Shown: positions 8,816 to 17,632 of the stretch, piece after piece | Layout of the letters: each line of letters opens with the position of its first letter | Numbering within the stretch: position 1 is the first letter of the stretch | Origin: an uncultured Lachnospiraceae bacterium | GTDB taxonomy: Bacteria > Bacillota > Clostridia > Lachnospirales > Lachnospiraceae | Reading direction: 5' to 3' | Length of the DNA stretch: 64,000 bases | Assembly (NCBI GenBank): GCA_910576975.1 | Contig: CAJTJY010000018.1 | Coordinates: 20,578-84,577 of the forward strand | Position numbers and translations under genes: made by a program | The notes under the pieces: model-generated | Told to the model about the DNA's origin: nothing | The model's input: the letters and a program-made list of their open reading frames with translations, nothing else | Databases searched by the model: none

Positions 8816-9712
8816 CTACATATGGGAATCCACCACGATCCCCTTGATTTCTTCCTCCAGCAGCTTCTGCTGTTCCAAAATTTCCTGCGTATTCCTCACA
8901 ATCTCCTGCTGTTTTCGCATTATGTCGTCCACATTGAGATCTGTATCTGGCAGATAAGATTTTTTCGCTTGCTGCTTTTGCTCATTGAGGTTTTCTTCCA
9001 CTTGCTGTGCCTGCTTCTCCCGCTCCAGGCGAGCCTTTTCCTGTTCTGCCTCTTGCTGAACTTTCTCTTCTTTCCCTTCCTTGGCTTCTTCCACAACCTC
9101 TTCCAAATCCTTATCGATCTTATCAATGGCCTCGTCTTTGATCATGCCGATAATTTCATCACTGGAAGCTTTCAAGGAAGCTTCTTGCGCCTTTGTAGCG
9201 TCCACCATGCCATGATGCTTGAGGTTCTCCTGATTAATCCCCTTGATGCCCTGCGTGGCGGCAGCAATTACCTTGTGCGCTTCCTGATACTGCTTTTTCC
9301 ATTCCCCTGCTTCCTCATTGAGCATCTTTACCTGGGCTTTGTAATCTTCATTATTTTCGTCTGCATACGCTTCTTTCAATTCGTCTTTTTGTTTTCGAAT
9401 CTCCACTAAATGCTCTGACGCTTCCTTGGCCGCATCCTTGCTAGACTGTATCTCGTCGCGGCACTCCTGAAGCACAGCGTCTATTTTACCATCTGACTCA
9501 AACTGTTTTTTTACAAATTCCATGGCTTCCTCCATGGCTTTCTTTTTCTTTTCCTCAATCGGATCCTGAAAAAGGTTCAATTCAGAAGCCTTTAAATTGC
9601 CATTCTTAACTTGTGCCTGCTGTTCCTGCTGAATCGCTTCTTTCTGCGCGACTTGCTCTTTTCCTTTAGAAGTCGCAATGGCATCCGCACTGATTGCATT
9701 GTTAACTTTCAT
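8816..9712 (-). CDS. Coiled-coil hypothetical protein
   Basis: 298 aa, not recognised as a characterised family. It is strongly charged (Glu, Lys, Gln), with long predicted coiled coils over about residues 50-150 and 190-285 and no signal peptide or membrane segment. The N-terminus (MKVNNAISADAIATSKGKEQ) resembles the unstructured leaders of Lachnospiraceae cytoplasmic or flagellum-associated proteins, but this is not diagnostic. AAGGAG lies seven bases before the ATG. It stands alone between repeat A and the Rrf2 gene with its own likely promoter. Function unknown. Confidence 0.6.
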   Translation of the reverse strand: MKVNNAISADAIATSKGKEQVAQKEAIQQEQQAQVKNGNLKASELNLFQDPIEEKKKKAMEEAMEFVKKQFESDGKIDAVLQECRDEIQSSKDAAKEASEHLVEIRKQKDELKEAYADENNEDYKAQVKMLNEEAGEWKKQYQEAHKVIAAATQGIKGINQENLKHHGMVDATKAQEASLKASSDEIIGMIKDEAIDKIDKDLEEVVEEAKEGKEEKVQQEAEQEKARLEREKQAQQVEENLNEQKQQAKKSYLPDTDLNVDDIMRKQQEIVRNTQEILEQQKLLEEEIKGIVVDSHM

Positions 9713-9732
9713 AGCTCTTTCTCCTTTCCTCT

Positions 9733-9755
9733 GTCGACCTATAAATTATATCGAC
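9733..9755 (-). promoter_or_regulatory. -10 element inside a small inverted repeat upstream of the coiled-coil gene
   Basis: On the minus strand TATAAT (9745-9750) sits between GTCGA and TCGAC half-sites (9733-9737 and 9751-9755). A -10 flanked by a palindrome is a plausible operator position. No convincing -35 is seen at 17 bases. Confidence 0.3.
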
Positions 9756-9824
9756 ATCTTGCAGCGCCTTCGTAAGATTTTTGCGTGAATGACCATTTTT
9801 CTGTCTTAAACAGCGCCCCTGGCA

Positions 9825-10262
9825 TTAAATCACATAATCGAGGTTCCCTTTGACCTCCTGTTCCCACTCCACCATGTCTGCAAGGCTAACCTCGTCGAGC
9901 ACCCCGTTTATCGCCTCATAGAGCATCTTCCAAAGACGCAGCGTCACACAATCTCCCTGCCTGAAGCAGTCGTTATGCTCTCCCTCCAAACATGCGACAG
10001 GAGCCAGACTGCCCTCGATCTGGCGCAAAATCATGCCCGCCGTATAATCTTGCGGATTCTTGGCAAGCAAATAGCCGCCTCCAGGTCCCCGCACGCTCTT
10101 CACATAGCCGCATTTTTGCAGCACAGATATGATCTGCTCCAGATATTTTACTGATATATCCTCTTTCTTCGCCACATCTTTCAGGCGCACTACTTGATCC
10201 TTTTCTAAAGCAAGATCAAGCATGAGCCGCATTGCATAGCGCCCCTTGGTAGATATCTTCAT
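9825..10262 (-). CDS. Rrf2-family transcriptional regulator
   Basis: 145 aa. An N-terminal winged helix (MKISTKGRYAMRLMLDLA, then ISVKYLEQIISVLQKCGYVKSVRGPGGGY) is typical of the Rrf2/IscR/CymR group. Residues about 91-107 hold three cysteines spaced C-x7-C-x5-C, like the Fe-S ligand loop of IscR and unlike Cys-poor CymR, so an Fe-S cofactor is plausible. AGGAGGTG before 10262 sets the start; a longer frame to 10298 lacks support. It lies 28 bases downstream of the CAT-like gene. Targets are unknown; there are no isc/suf genes in the window. Confidence 0.85.
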   Translation of the reverse strand: MKISTKGRYAMRLMLDLALEKDQVVRLKDVAKKEDISVKYLEQIISVLQKCGYVKSVRGPGGGYLLAKNPQDYTAGMILRQIEGSLAPVACLEGEHNDCFRQGDCVTLRLWKMLYEAINGVLDEVSLADMVEWEQEVKGNLDYVI

Positions 10263-10290
10263 AAGCACACCTCCTGATATCAGAAAAATA

Positions 10291-10911
10291 TCATACAAGC
10301 TGCTGACTCAAATTTTCAAAAAACCTCGCCAAATGAACACCGTCCACCAACGCATGATGGCATAGGACGGACACAGGAATCAACGTCCTTTGATCTTGCT
10401 TAAAGTATTTCCCCCAGGTAATTCTCGGGTTGCTGTCCGCTGGCGCCGGAACAGGCTGTACAATGGAGGTATAGCTTAGCCAGGGAAGTGAAGAAATAAA
10501 AAACAGCGACATTGCATCTTCCCCATCATCGATGCCTCCCTGTCCGAGAGCCCGTTTCTGCGCCGCCTGCGCATATGGCAGAAAATCCATATAAGGCATG
10601 TCCGCATCCACCTCGCAATATGCATAGGTTCCATCTTTGAGCGCCACCGTATAAGAACTGAGGCATTTCTCAAATTCAATGATCTGACCATCTGCAATCC
10701 TGTGCCGGAACTCCCTGACGCCATTGGCAGCATTGGTAGCCGCATACAAAAAACTATGAAAAAAAGGCCGTTCTTTCTCTTTTATCTCCGTAAGCCATTC
10801 CGTAATATCTACGTTAACGGTGATTCCCACGTAAGGATACGCCATCGATGAAAAATACGCAAAATGCTCTCTTCTAGCATACTGATTCATGTCAATCACA
10901 TGATAATTCAT
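10291..10911 (-). CDS. CatA-like O-acetyltransferase
   Basis: 206 aa, the usual length of type-A chloramphenicol acetyltransferases. The catalytic signature CHHALVDGVHLARFF near the C-terminus has the active His and the HHxxxDG motif; YPYVGITVNVDIT and RHRI near the front also fit. Members use acetyl-CoA to acetylate small hydroxyl compounds. Many chromosomal homologues do not confer chloramphenicol resistance, and the real substrate cannot be read from sequence. It lies 6 bases after the PucR-like gene. Confidence 0.85.
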   Translation of the reverse strand: MNYHVIDMNQYARREHFAYFSSMAYPYVGITVNVDITEWLTEIKEKERPFFHSFLYAATNAANGVREFRHRIADGQIIEFEKCLSSYTVALKDGTYAYCEVDADMPYMDFLPYAQAAQKRALGQGGIDDGEDAMSLFFISSLPWLSYTSIVQPVPAPADSNPRITWGKYFKQDQRTLIPVSVLCHHALVDGVHLARFFENLSQQLV

Positions 10912-10917
10912 ATCGCT

Positions 10918-12018
10918 TCACCTTTTGTCTTCTTTCTGTATTCCTGTTTTCTGGTAATTCATATTTGAAATCACCATCAATGCAATCTTAAAAAGCATGG
11001 CGTCTTCAAACATGCGGATGTCAAGCCCTAAGGTCTTTTGAATCCGTTCTAAACGGTAAACCAAGGTATTTCGATGAATGTAAAGCTGCCGCGCTGTCTC
11101 TGAAATATTGAGGTTATTCTCAAAAAACTTATTGATAGTGATGGTCGTCTCCTCATCAAAAGCCTCTGGCACCTGCTCCCCAAATACCTCTCTCAGAAAC
11201 ATTTCGCACAAGCTGGTAGGAATCTGATAAATCAAACGACCGATTCCCAGATTACTATAAGATATCGTATCACTGTCCGCATAAAAGATACTCCCTACCT
11301 CCAAGGCCATCCTTGCTTCTTGGTAAGAGCGGGCAATGTCCGGCAAAAGCTCCACGCAATTGCCGTACCCTACCCGGACTTTGACCATCGCCTCCGTCTG
11401 AAGATTGTCCACCAGCATCTTTGCCAATGCCGCTAACTCCTGATCTGAGCCCATCTCACGGACATCTTTCACCAAAATGACAGATCTCTCATCCACTTCC
11501 GTCACAAAGTCCCTGGTTCCAGACGCAAAGAGATTTTTTATCGTTTCCACCACCACGCCGTCTTTTTTCCCAGATACCTCAATGATAAAAACTACCCGCT
11601 GCGCCGCCTCAATATGTAGCTTCTTAGCCTTATTATACATGTCTACGACAAGCATATTGCCCAATACTATATTCTGAATAAAGCTATTGCGGTCAAACTG
11701 CTCCTGATAAGCTCCTACCATGTTCCGTATCTGGCACACGGCAAGACGGCCAATCATATATGCTTCTTCGCCGCTGGCACGGGCAAGAAGGATATATTCC
11801 AGCTCGTGCTCCACCAACACTTTGAAAAAATGGCATCCTGAAAGCATTTGGCTCTCTGCCATCGATTCTGCAAATAGTTGGATCGCCCCCTCTAAATTGT
11901 CCTCTATTTCACAGGTAGACGTCAGAAGCTTACCCTTATCGCTATACAATGACAAATCTACTCTGGAAATCTCCTTGATCTCCTCCAATATCACTTGTAA
12001 TTTATGGTTTGATAACAT
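10918..12018 (-). CDS. PucR/CdaR-type transcriptional regulator
   Basis: 366 aa. The C-terminal helix-turn-helix of the PucR/CdaR group is clear: NLNISETARQLYIHRNTLVYRLERIQKTLGLD (in pieces about 309-341). The middle is a GGDEF-like domain (QEARMALEVGSIF). The N-terminal part resembles a sensory domain. GAGAGG eight bases before 12018 sets the start; a longer frame to 12045 is less supported. It sits directly downstream of the sugar ABC ATPase but is separated from it by a terminator, so it has its own transcript with the CAT-like gene. It likely senses a carbohydrate-derived ligand. Confidence 0.8.
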   Translation of the reverse strand: MLSNHKLQVILEEIKEISRVDLSLYSDKGKLLTSTCEIEDNLEGAIQLFAESMAESQMLSGCHFFKVLVEHELEYILLARASGEEAYMIGRLAVCQIRNMVGAYQEQFDRNSFIQNIVLGNMLVVDMYNKAKKLHIEAAQRVVFIIEVSGKKDGVVVETIKNLFASGTRDFVTEVDERSVILVKDVREMGSDQELAALAKMLVDNLQTEAMVKVRVGYGNCVELLPDIARSYQEARMALEVGSIFYADSDTISYSNLGIGRLIYQIPTSLCEMFLREVFGEQVPEAFDEETTITINKFFENNLNISETARQLYIHRNTLVYRLERIQKTLGLDIRMFEDAMLFKIALMVISNMNYQKTGIQKEDKR

Positions 12019-12094
12019 TACAATCCCTCTCTTATCCCAGAACAATTTTAAAGCTCTATATGGATCAGGCTTTGATCATCCTAATCCCATATGA

Positions 12095-12132
12095 CGAAAA
12101 ACGGAAGCAACACATTTCTGCGCTACTTCCGT
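12095..12132 (-). terminator. Rho-independent terminator after the sugar ABC ATPase gene
   Basis: Stem ACGGAAG/CTTCCGT (12101-12107 with 12126-12132) followed on the minus strand by five T residues at 12096-12100. It lies 30 bases after the stop of the ABC ATPase gene. Confidence 0.8.
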
Positions 12133-12163
12133 ATCATCGTGTCTTATATTATATCTTACTGAA

Positions 12164-13276
12164 TTAGTGGGTAATTGTCAATTCTGTTTCTTTGTCAAAT
12201 ACATGAATCTTATCAATATCCATTGCCAGCCTGATGGAGTCTCCAACTCTTGCCGTCGTGCTGGAATTAACTTTCGCTGTCAGGCTTGCTCCATTTACCG
12301 TGTAATACAGTAATACTTCAGAACCTAATAATTCGTATCCAGTTACCTTTGTATCAAAGATACCGTCGGTATGAGTCTCAAGAGCCAGCTTGGAATCATC
12401 AATATCCTCTGGACGGATGCCCAGGATCACGGTCTTGCCGTTATACTTGCCATTGATGAGCTTCTTAGACTTTGCCGGAGGCAATGTCACGCTGTCTTTG
12501 CCAAACTTGAGGATAGCCTTGTCGCCTTCTATAGCGCAAACCGCATCCATAAAGTTCATCTGCGGAGAACCGATAAATCCGGCAACAAACAGATTATCCG
12601 GCTCATTGTATAATTTCTGCGGAGAATCTACCTGCTGGATGATGCCGTCTTTCAAAACGACGATCCTGGTTCCCAGCGTCATAGCCTCTGTCTGGTCATG
12701 CGTTACATAGATAATCGTCGCACCCAGTCTCTGATGTAAAGAAGCAATCTCAGCACGCATCTGCACACGAAGCTTCGCATCCAGGTTGGATAAAGGCTCA
12801 TCCATCAAGAATACCTTTGGCTTACGCACAATCGCACGTCCCATGGCAACACGCTGTCTCTGTCCACCAGACAAAGCCTTTGGCTTACGGTCTAACAATT
12901 TATCCAAGTCAAGAATCTTAGCAGCTTCCTCTACTTTTTTCTTGATTTCTTCCTTAGGAACCTTTCTCAGCTTCAATCCAAACGCCATGTTGTCAAATAC
13001 CGTCATATGCGGATACAATGCATAGTTCTGGAATACCATTGCAATATCCCGGTCCTTTGGTTCCACATCGTTTACAACTTTGCCGTCGATGGAGAGCTCT
13101 CCGGAAGAAATGTCTTCCAATCCAGCCACCATGCGGAGAGTCGTAGATTTTCCACATCCAGACGGTCCTACAAAAATAATAAATTCTTTATCCTGAATTT
13201 CAAGGTTAAAATCTTTCACTGCTTCGAATCCATTTGAATATTTTTTGCAAATGTTCTTTAATGATAAACTTGCCAT
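12164..13276 (-). CDS. ugpC: Carbohydrate ABC transporter ATPase (MsmX/UgpC type)
   Basis: 370 aa. Walker A GPSGCGKSTT (about 38-47), Q-loop region VFQNYALYPHMTV, ABC signature LSGGQRQRVAMGRAI, Walker B KVFLMDEPLSNLD and a C-terminal OB/TOBE regulatory domain (VILGIRPEDI). ATPases of this group energise many CUT1 sugar importers; no permease or binding protein is next to it, which is usual for the shared MsmX-type subunit. It is monocistronic with a terminator behind it. The specific sugar cannot be read. The symbol follows the common annotation of the family. Confidence 0.9.
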   Translation of the reverse strand: MASLSLKNICKKYSNGFEAVKDFNLEIQDKEFIIFVGPSGCGKSTTLRMVAGLEDISSGELSIDGKVVNDVEPKDRDIAMVFQNYALYPHMTVFDNMAFGLKLRKVPKEEIKKKVEEAAKILDLDKLLDRKPKALSGGQRQRVAMGRAIVRKPKVFLMDEPLSNLDAKLRVQMRAEIASLHQRLGATIIYVTHDQTEAMTLGTRIVVLKDGIIQQVDSPQKLYNEPDNLFVAGFIGSPQMNFMDAVCAIEGDKAILKFGKDSVTLPPAKSKKLINGKYNGKTVILGIRPEDIDDSKLALETHTDGIFDTKVTGYELLGSEVLLYYTVNGASLTAKVNSSTTARVGDSIRLAMDIDKIHVFDKETELTITH

Positions 13277-13478
13277 CTTATGATTACCTCCTATGTCTAT
13301 TCCGCTTTTCAGAATTACTTTACTTTCTATATCTTAGCAGACTTTCAGCAAAAATGCTATCTGCAATTATACAAAAAGCCATCTCCTTTCTTGTCATTTC
13401 GAACAAGAATAGGATTCTGCCCTGATATCTTTCGTCATTTTAACGAAATCTCTTATGTTTTCTATACAAACTAACCAA

Positions 13479-14123
13479 TTATAACTTGGAATAGCCAAAA
13501 CCGTTTACCATTGCCTCCAGCCTCTGCCCGTTCTTGCAATAAGGACAGTTTGCCGGTTGATATGCTGCATAGCCTGGAATATCGTCTTCCTCGAATGCGC
13601 TCTCGATCGGAATCCCCTCTACCTCTTTCACGGTACTGAATACCGATACCACGCCTGCCACGCTGCCGCCGTAATACCTCAAGGACTCCAGGCTGCGCCG
13701 GATCGTCACTCCCGTCGTAGTAGTTGCCAGAAGCAGCAATACATGTTTGCCCGTTATAGCAGGCTTGACATTGTCACGGAACATGACCTGGTTATTGGCA
13801 TTTATCTCCGGAGATACCACATATACCGTCTTATGCAGGTTTATCGTGGACAAAATATGCCTCTTTTCTAATTCCTCCGATAAGAATGCGCCTATGACCT
13901 CCGTACCGTCCATGCACACGATCGTATCCACCGTCAAGTGGCTGGTAAATTTGCCTGCCAGCACCTTTGCGACTTCTTTTGCCTCATTGATACGAGTCTT
14001 TAAGCTGGTAATGTCAATATAATAATTGATATGTGAGTGACTGGTGGCAAAATGCCCAGGCAGCGCATGAATCGCTGCCGCATTACTGTCCTTGGAATAA
14101 AATTTCATTTGACGTTTTTCCAT
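13479..14123 (-). CDS. Orotate-phosphoribosyltransferase-like PRTase
   Basis: 214 aa. A type-I phosphoribosyltransferase fold is suggested by the VDTIVCMDGTEVIGAFLS strand and the PRPP-loop position LLLLATTTTGVTIRRSLE. The loop lacks the usual two acidic residues before the Thr-Thr-Gly, so activity or substrate may differ from OMP formation. The C-terminus has a CPYC pair followed by NGQRLEAMVNGFGYSKL, as in a clostridial PyrE-like group. The start at 14123 is preceded by GGAGGA. It is 45 bases from the dUTPase gene, fitting nucleotide metabolism. The substrate is unproven. Confidence 0.65.
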   Translation of the reverse strand: MEKRQMKFYSKDSNAAAIHALPGHFATSHSHINYYIDITSLKTRINEAKEVAKVLAGKFTSHLTVDTIVCMDGTEVIGAFLSEELEKRHILSTINLHKTVYVVSPEINANNQVMFRDNVKPAITGKHVLLLLATTTTGVTIRRSLESLRYYGGSVAGVVSVFSTVKEVEGIPIESAFEEDDIPGYAAYQPANCPYCKNGQRLEAMVNGFGYSKL

Positions 14124-14168
14124 AATCTCCTCCATTCTGTGATGCATCCAAAAGAAACAGACGTAACC

Positions 14169-14603
14169 TTATCTGACTCCGGTAGTTCCAAAACCGCCCC
14201 GATTCTTATTCTCCAAAGAATCTGTCTTAGAAAATACAATATGAGGCTGGTTTTCGATTATGCGGAACTGGCAAATCCTGTCATTTTTCTGAATCACTGT
14301 ATCTCTGGTAGCATACACTGGCATCCGCCACATATCTTGATCCCCGCAATAACTTCCGTCTATGATTCCACAGCTATTGACCTGCAAAATGCCATAATTT
14401 TGAAACGTGGAACTTCTGGGCACCACATGCGCCTCATATCCTTTCGGCAGCTCCATTGCCACTCCCAAGGGAATCAGCTTAAAATCTCCTTCTTTCAGCT
14501 CCACAGTCTCGCTTGCCCGCAGATCAATCCAGTCTGACTTGCCATCAATATAAGCCAGCTCTTCTATGTCCTCAGTAAAATATTTAATTTTGATTGTCTC
14601 CAT
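14169..14603 (-). CDS. dut: dUTP diphosphatase
   Basis: 144 aa, normal length for the trimeric dUTPase family, which hydrolyses dUTP to dUMP and keeps uracil out of DNA. Motif 2 PRSST, motif 3 GIIDGSYCGD, motif 4 RICQFRI and the C-terminal glycine-rich arm NRGGFGTTG are all present. It lies upstream of and probably in one transcript with the PRTase gene. Confidence 0.93.
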   Translation of the reverse strand: METIKIKYFTEDIEELAYIDGKSDWIDLRASETVELKEGDFKLIPLGVAMELPKGYEAHVVPRSSTFQNYGILQVNSCGIIDGSYCGDQDMWRMPVYATRDTVIQKNDRICQFRIIENQPHIVFSKTDSLENKNRGGFGTTGVR

Positions 14604-14660
14604 GACTTCTTACTTTCTCCTTATGCGCATTCTATCTGTCTTTCGCAAAGAAAGTGACGC

Positions 14661-15413
14661 TTATCCCAGAAGATTCATCACAGCCGGACTGTACCTCATC
14701 TCCTGATATGCATAATAGGAGTCGTCCTGCTTCTCCTGCTCCTGTTTCTCCTGTTCCTGCTTCAATTGTTCCTGCTGCGCCTCTTGAATTTTAGAATACA
14801 AGTCAATAAACTGCAGATAATCCTCGTAAGAAAAAAGCTGATCTAAAATACTCTGGTAATAGCTGTCCTCTACTTCCTGGACAGAAGCGCCCTGGCCTGC
14901 CGCACTGATAGAATAGGAACCGCCTGGGACATCTATTCCCTCATTCATAAAGCGCGTCACTTTCGCCACATAATTCTGCGTCTCTTCAAAAGGCGGTATC
15001 CCGCCGTACTTTGCCACATTGTTACTTCCTGCATTATATGCAGCCAGCGCAAGGCTTACGTTGCCGTCATACTTATCAAGCATCTGGCTTATGTATTTCG
15101 TCCCGCCCATGATATTCTGGTATGGATCGTAAGAATCGGTGACGCCAAGCTCCCTGGCCGTTGCCGGCATTAGCTGCATGATCCCCTGAGCGCCCGCCCC
15201 GGAAGTTGCATTGGGCCGGAAATCCGATTCCGCTTTTGCAATTGCCTTAATAAGATTCTTGGGCACATTATATTTCTGCGCAGCCTCTGAAAAAATCTCT
15301 TCCAAGGAAGCTGTCGTCTGCAAATAAGAAGAAAAATCTTCTCCCTGACCCACAGAGGAAACGGCTGCCTGCGTCCCTGTGGCGTCTGCGCCTTGTACTG
15401 CATTCACTCTCAT
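14661..15413 (-). CDS. Lytic transglycosylase (SLT domain)
   Basis: 250 aa. Residues about 38-150 form a goose-lysozyme-like SLT domain: catalytic Glu in AIAKAESDFRPNA, then GAQGIMQLMPATA, YDPYQNIMGGTKYI and ALAAYNAGSNNV. It cleaves peptidoglycan between MurNAc and GlcNAc. There is no signal peptide or membrane anchor; the C-terminus is a Gln/Glu/Lys-rich low-complexity segment (about 210-235). A leaderless SLT protein may be exported through a flagellar or other non-Sec route. The ATG at 15413 is preferred; a TTG-started longer frame begins at 15446. Confidence 0.88.
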   Translation of the reverse strand: MRVNAVQGADATGTQAAVSSVGQGEDFSSYLQTTASLEEIFSEAAQKYNVPKNLIKAIAKAESDFRPNATSGAGAQGIMQLMPATARELGVTDSYDPYQNIMGGTKYISQMLDKYDGNVSLALAAYNAGSNNVAKYGGIPPFEETQNYVAKVTRFMNEGIDVPGGSYSISAAGQGASVQEVEDSYYQSILDQLFSYEDYLQFIDLYSKIQEAQQEQLKQEQEKQEQEKQDDSYYAYQEMRYSPAVMNLLG

Positions 15414-15473
15414 TGTTCCTGCGGCTCCTTTCTGATGCTCGTTCAAATTGCTGTTAAAACTTGTTGCTGCAAA

Positions 15474-16376
15474 TCAAAGCTTAATCCCAGCCAGCAGATC
15501 CCCAAGGCTGGTGGAAGCACTCTCATTGGAAATATATTCCTCTACTTCCTCGATCTTGTCCACGTCTATCATCTCTTCTTCTAACGCTTTCATGCTGAGG
15601 CTCACCTTATTGTCATTGGTGTTGAGAACCTTTACCTTTACTTTTTGACCTACGGTCAGCACCTCTGAAGGCTTCCCAATCCTTCTGTGTGATATCTGGG
15701 AAATATGCACTAACCCGCTAATCCCGTCTCCTAAATCCACAAAAGCCCCATAAGGCATCAATGATTCCACGGCGCCCTCTAACACGCTTCCTGGCACCAT
15801 TCTGGCAATCTTGCGGTCATGCTCTTCCTGCTGCCTCTCTTTCAGAATCACCTTTGCTGAGAGCACCAGCTTCTTCCTGGACTCGTCTACTGTAATCACT
15901 CTGACTTGCACTTCTCGTCCCAGCCATTCCTCGGTAGCTTCCACATAAGATAAGTCCAGTTGGGAAGCTGGAATAAATCCCCGTATTCCCTCCACGTAGG
16001 CGACAACGCCGCTCGGCACGATGCCTGCAACCTTTACCGAAATCTCTGTGCCTTCTTCGAGGTATGTGCAAAGCTTCTCCCATGCCAGCACGTCGTTGGC
16101 TTCTTTCTTAGATAAAATAATATTGCCCTCTCCATCATCTATCCGCATGACAGTAGCTTCAATCACATCCCCGGCATGTACTTCCTCCAATGCCTGGAAG
16201 CCAGGATCATTGCTGAGATCTTCTACCTTGATGATTCCCTGGGCATAATATTTTAAATCCAAGGTCACCTCTTCCTCTGTCACGGCAATCACCGTTCCAG
16301 AAATAATATCGCCTTCTTTGATTTTACGGAAAGACGCTTCCAGTTCATCCTTATAATCTTCCATAGTCTCTGCCAT
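15474..16376 (-). CDS. S1-domain RNA-binding protein (short ribosomal protein S1 homologue)
   Basis: 300 aa with three S1/OB domains: about 17-85 (GDIISGTVIAVTEEEVTLDL), 100-168 (GTEISVKVAGIVPSGVVAYV) and 185-258 (GSVLEGAVESLMPYGAFVDL with SGLVHISQIS). The last is the best match to the canonical mRNA-binding repeat. It is shorter than the six-repeat S1 of proteobacteria, as usual in Firmicutes, and is probably a translation or RNA-turnover factor. GGAGA lies before the ATG. It is close to the transglycosylase gene; no functional link is evident. Confidence 0.88.
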   Translation of the reverse strand: MAETMEDYKDELEASFRKIKEGDIISGTVIAVTEEEVTLDLKYYAQGIIKVEDLSNDPGFQALEEVHAGDVIEATVMRIDDGEGNIILSKKEANDVLAWEKLCTYLEEGTEISVKVAGIVPSGVVAYVEGIRGFIPASQLDLSYVEATEEWLGREVQVRVITVDESRKKLVLSAKVILKERQQEEHDRKIARMVPGSVLEGAVESLMPYGAFVDLGDGISGLVHISQISHRRIGKPSEVLTVGQKVKVKVLNTNDNKVSLSMKALEEEMIDVDKIEEVEEYISNESASTSLGDLLAGIKL

Positions 16377-16454
16377 AATTATCTCTCCTTTTCCGCCATA
16401 ATTATTTTTATTTTACCAGAAACCCAACGAAAATGCCAGAAAAATATCAACAAA

Positions 16455-17468
16455 TTATTCTGCGTCTCTCTTACTTTCTGCTACGGCTTGCATTTCATGC
16501 TGCCATCTAATCTGCTCTTTTAGAATCAATGAGTGCCAAATCAGCTCCTCTGCTTCCAAATCCTCTCTTCGCATGTCAACGGCTGTGATCTGGTGATTAT
16601 CATAACTGGCATAGTAATAAATTCCTTTGTCAGCGTTACAACAGCAGCTATAAATAGTTACCTCGTATCCTCCGTCTTCTAGTTCGCAGCATCCCCGCTG
16701 CTGATCCACAGAATTAAGGATATGAAAAAACTGGCTAACGCTTTCTGTCTCCCCTTCGCCAGAACTGGAATTCATCCTCACAAACGCAGCCCTTACAAAC
16801 CTTGACTGAGAGGACAAGTCGCCCGGAAGCCCAATCGCTCCCATTCCCCGGCTGTATGCTTCAAGCTTTAGCCCTGCGGCAAACTTATTTTCCGCCGCCT
16901 TGGCTGACAGATGCATATAATTACGCAAAGCCGACATTTGCATGTCAAAAGGTGGATTATTCGTCAGCACTCCCGCGGGATTATCATAGATTTTTCTTCC
17001 TTCTTCTACAAATTCCACGACGATCGATGATTCACGGTCTGAGATCATCCAATGAAGCTGCGCGGCAGGCAACTGGTCCCGAAAGGGGGTGTTCCACAAA
17101 TTAACCTGTTCCACTAAGCTTTTTGCCTCCTTTACATTAGAACATTGACCAAGAAGCCATGGAATCAATTCAAACTGGGCGATATTATCCTTTCCAACTT
17201 CTTTCTCTCTGTAAACTGCATTTCCCACAAAGTTTAATCCTGCCATGCCAAGCCCTTTTTCATTTACCGCCTCATAATACAGCGGATAATTCTCTGCTGC
17301 ACATGCCATGCCGATCATCGCATAATGCCTTGCCAGCGTCCCTTTGTCTCTGAAATACAAGGGATAATTCCTAGGGGTGACCAGTACTTTCTCCCTATAA
17401 GAAAAGTCATTATCTAATGTCCGTCCAAAATAAAAATCCTTCGTTTTGTAAGTTACTGCTGTGCACAT
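16455..17468 (-). CDS. bsh: Bile salt hydrolase (choloylglycine hydrolase family)
   Basis: 337 aa Ntn-hydrolase that removes glycine or taurine from conjugated bile salts. After the initiator Met, Cys2 is the nucleophile (MCTAVTYKTKDFYFGRTLD, with Arg16 and Asp19). Other hallmarks: NEKGLGMAGLNF, LTNNPPF, and LPGDLSSQSRFVRAAF with the conserved Arg. The overall order and length match clostridial BSH closely, and the LPGDLSS segment favours BSH over penicillin V acylase. AAGGAGG three bases upstream fixes the start at 17468; the longer frame to 17489 would bury the catalytic Cys. It is monocistronic and points to a gut habitat. Confidence 0.9.
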   Translation of the reverse strand: MCTAVTYKTKDFYFGRTLDNDFSYREKVLVTPRNYPLYFRDKGTLARHYAMIGMACAAENYPLYYEAVNEKGLGMAGLNFVGNAVYREKEVGKDNIAQFELIPWLLGQCSNVKEAKSLVEQVNLWNTPFRDQLPAAQLHWMISDRESSIVVEFVEEGRKIYDNPAGVLTNNPPFDMQMSALRNYMHLSAKAAENKFAAGLKLEAYSRGMGAIGLPGDLSSQSRFVRAAFVRMNSSSGEGETESVSQFFHILNSVDQQRGCCELEDGGYEVTIYSCCCNADKGIYYYASYDNHQITAVDMRREDLEAEELIWHSLILKEQIRWQHEMQAVAESKRDAE

Positions 17469-17632
17469 AAGCCTCCTTAAATATAACATGCAAAATACTC
17501 ATAGCTGCATTCTTTCTTCGTGATCCTTGCCAACGATATTTAAATAATATTCCTCAATTCCTCTATTTCGATACATGAAGCCAGTGTGCAAGCTTATTTG
17601 AAAATAGAACATTTACTTTGAAAGGGGATAAG

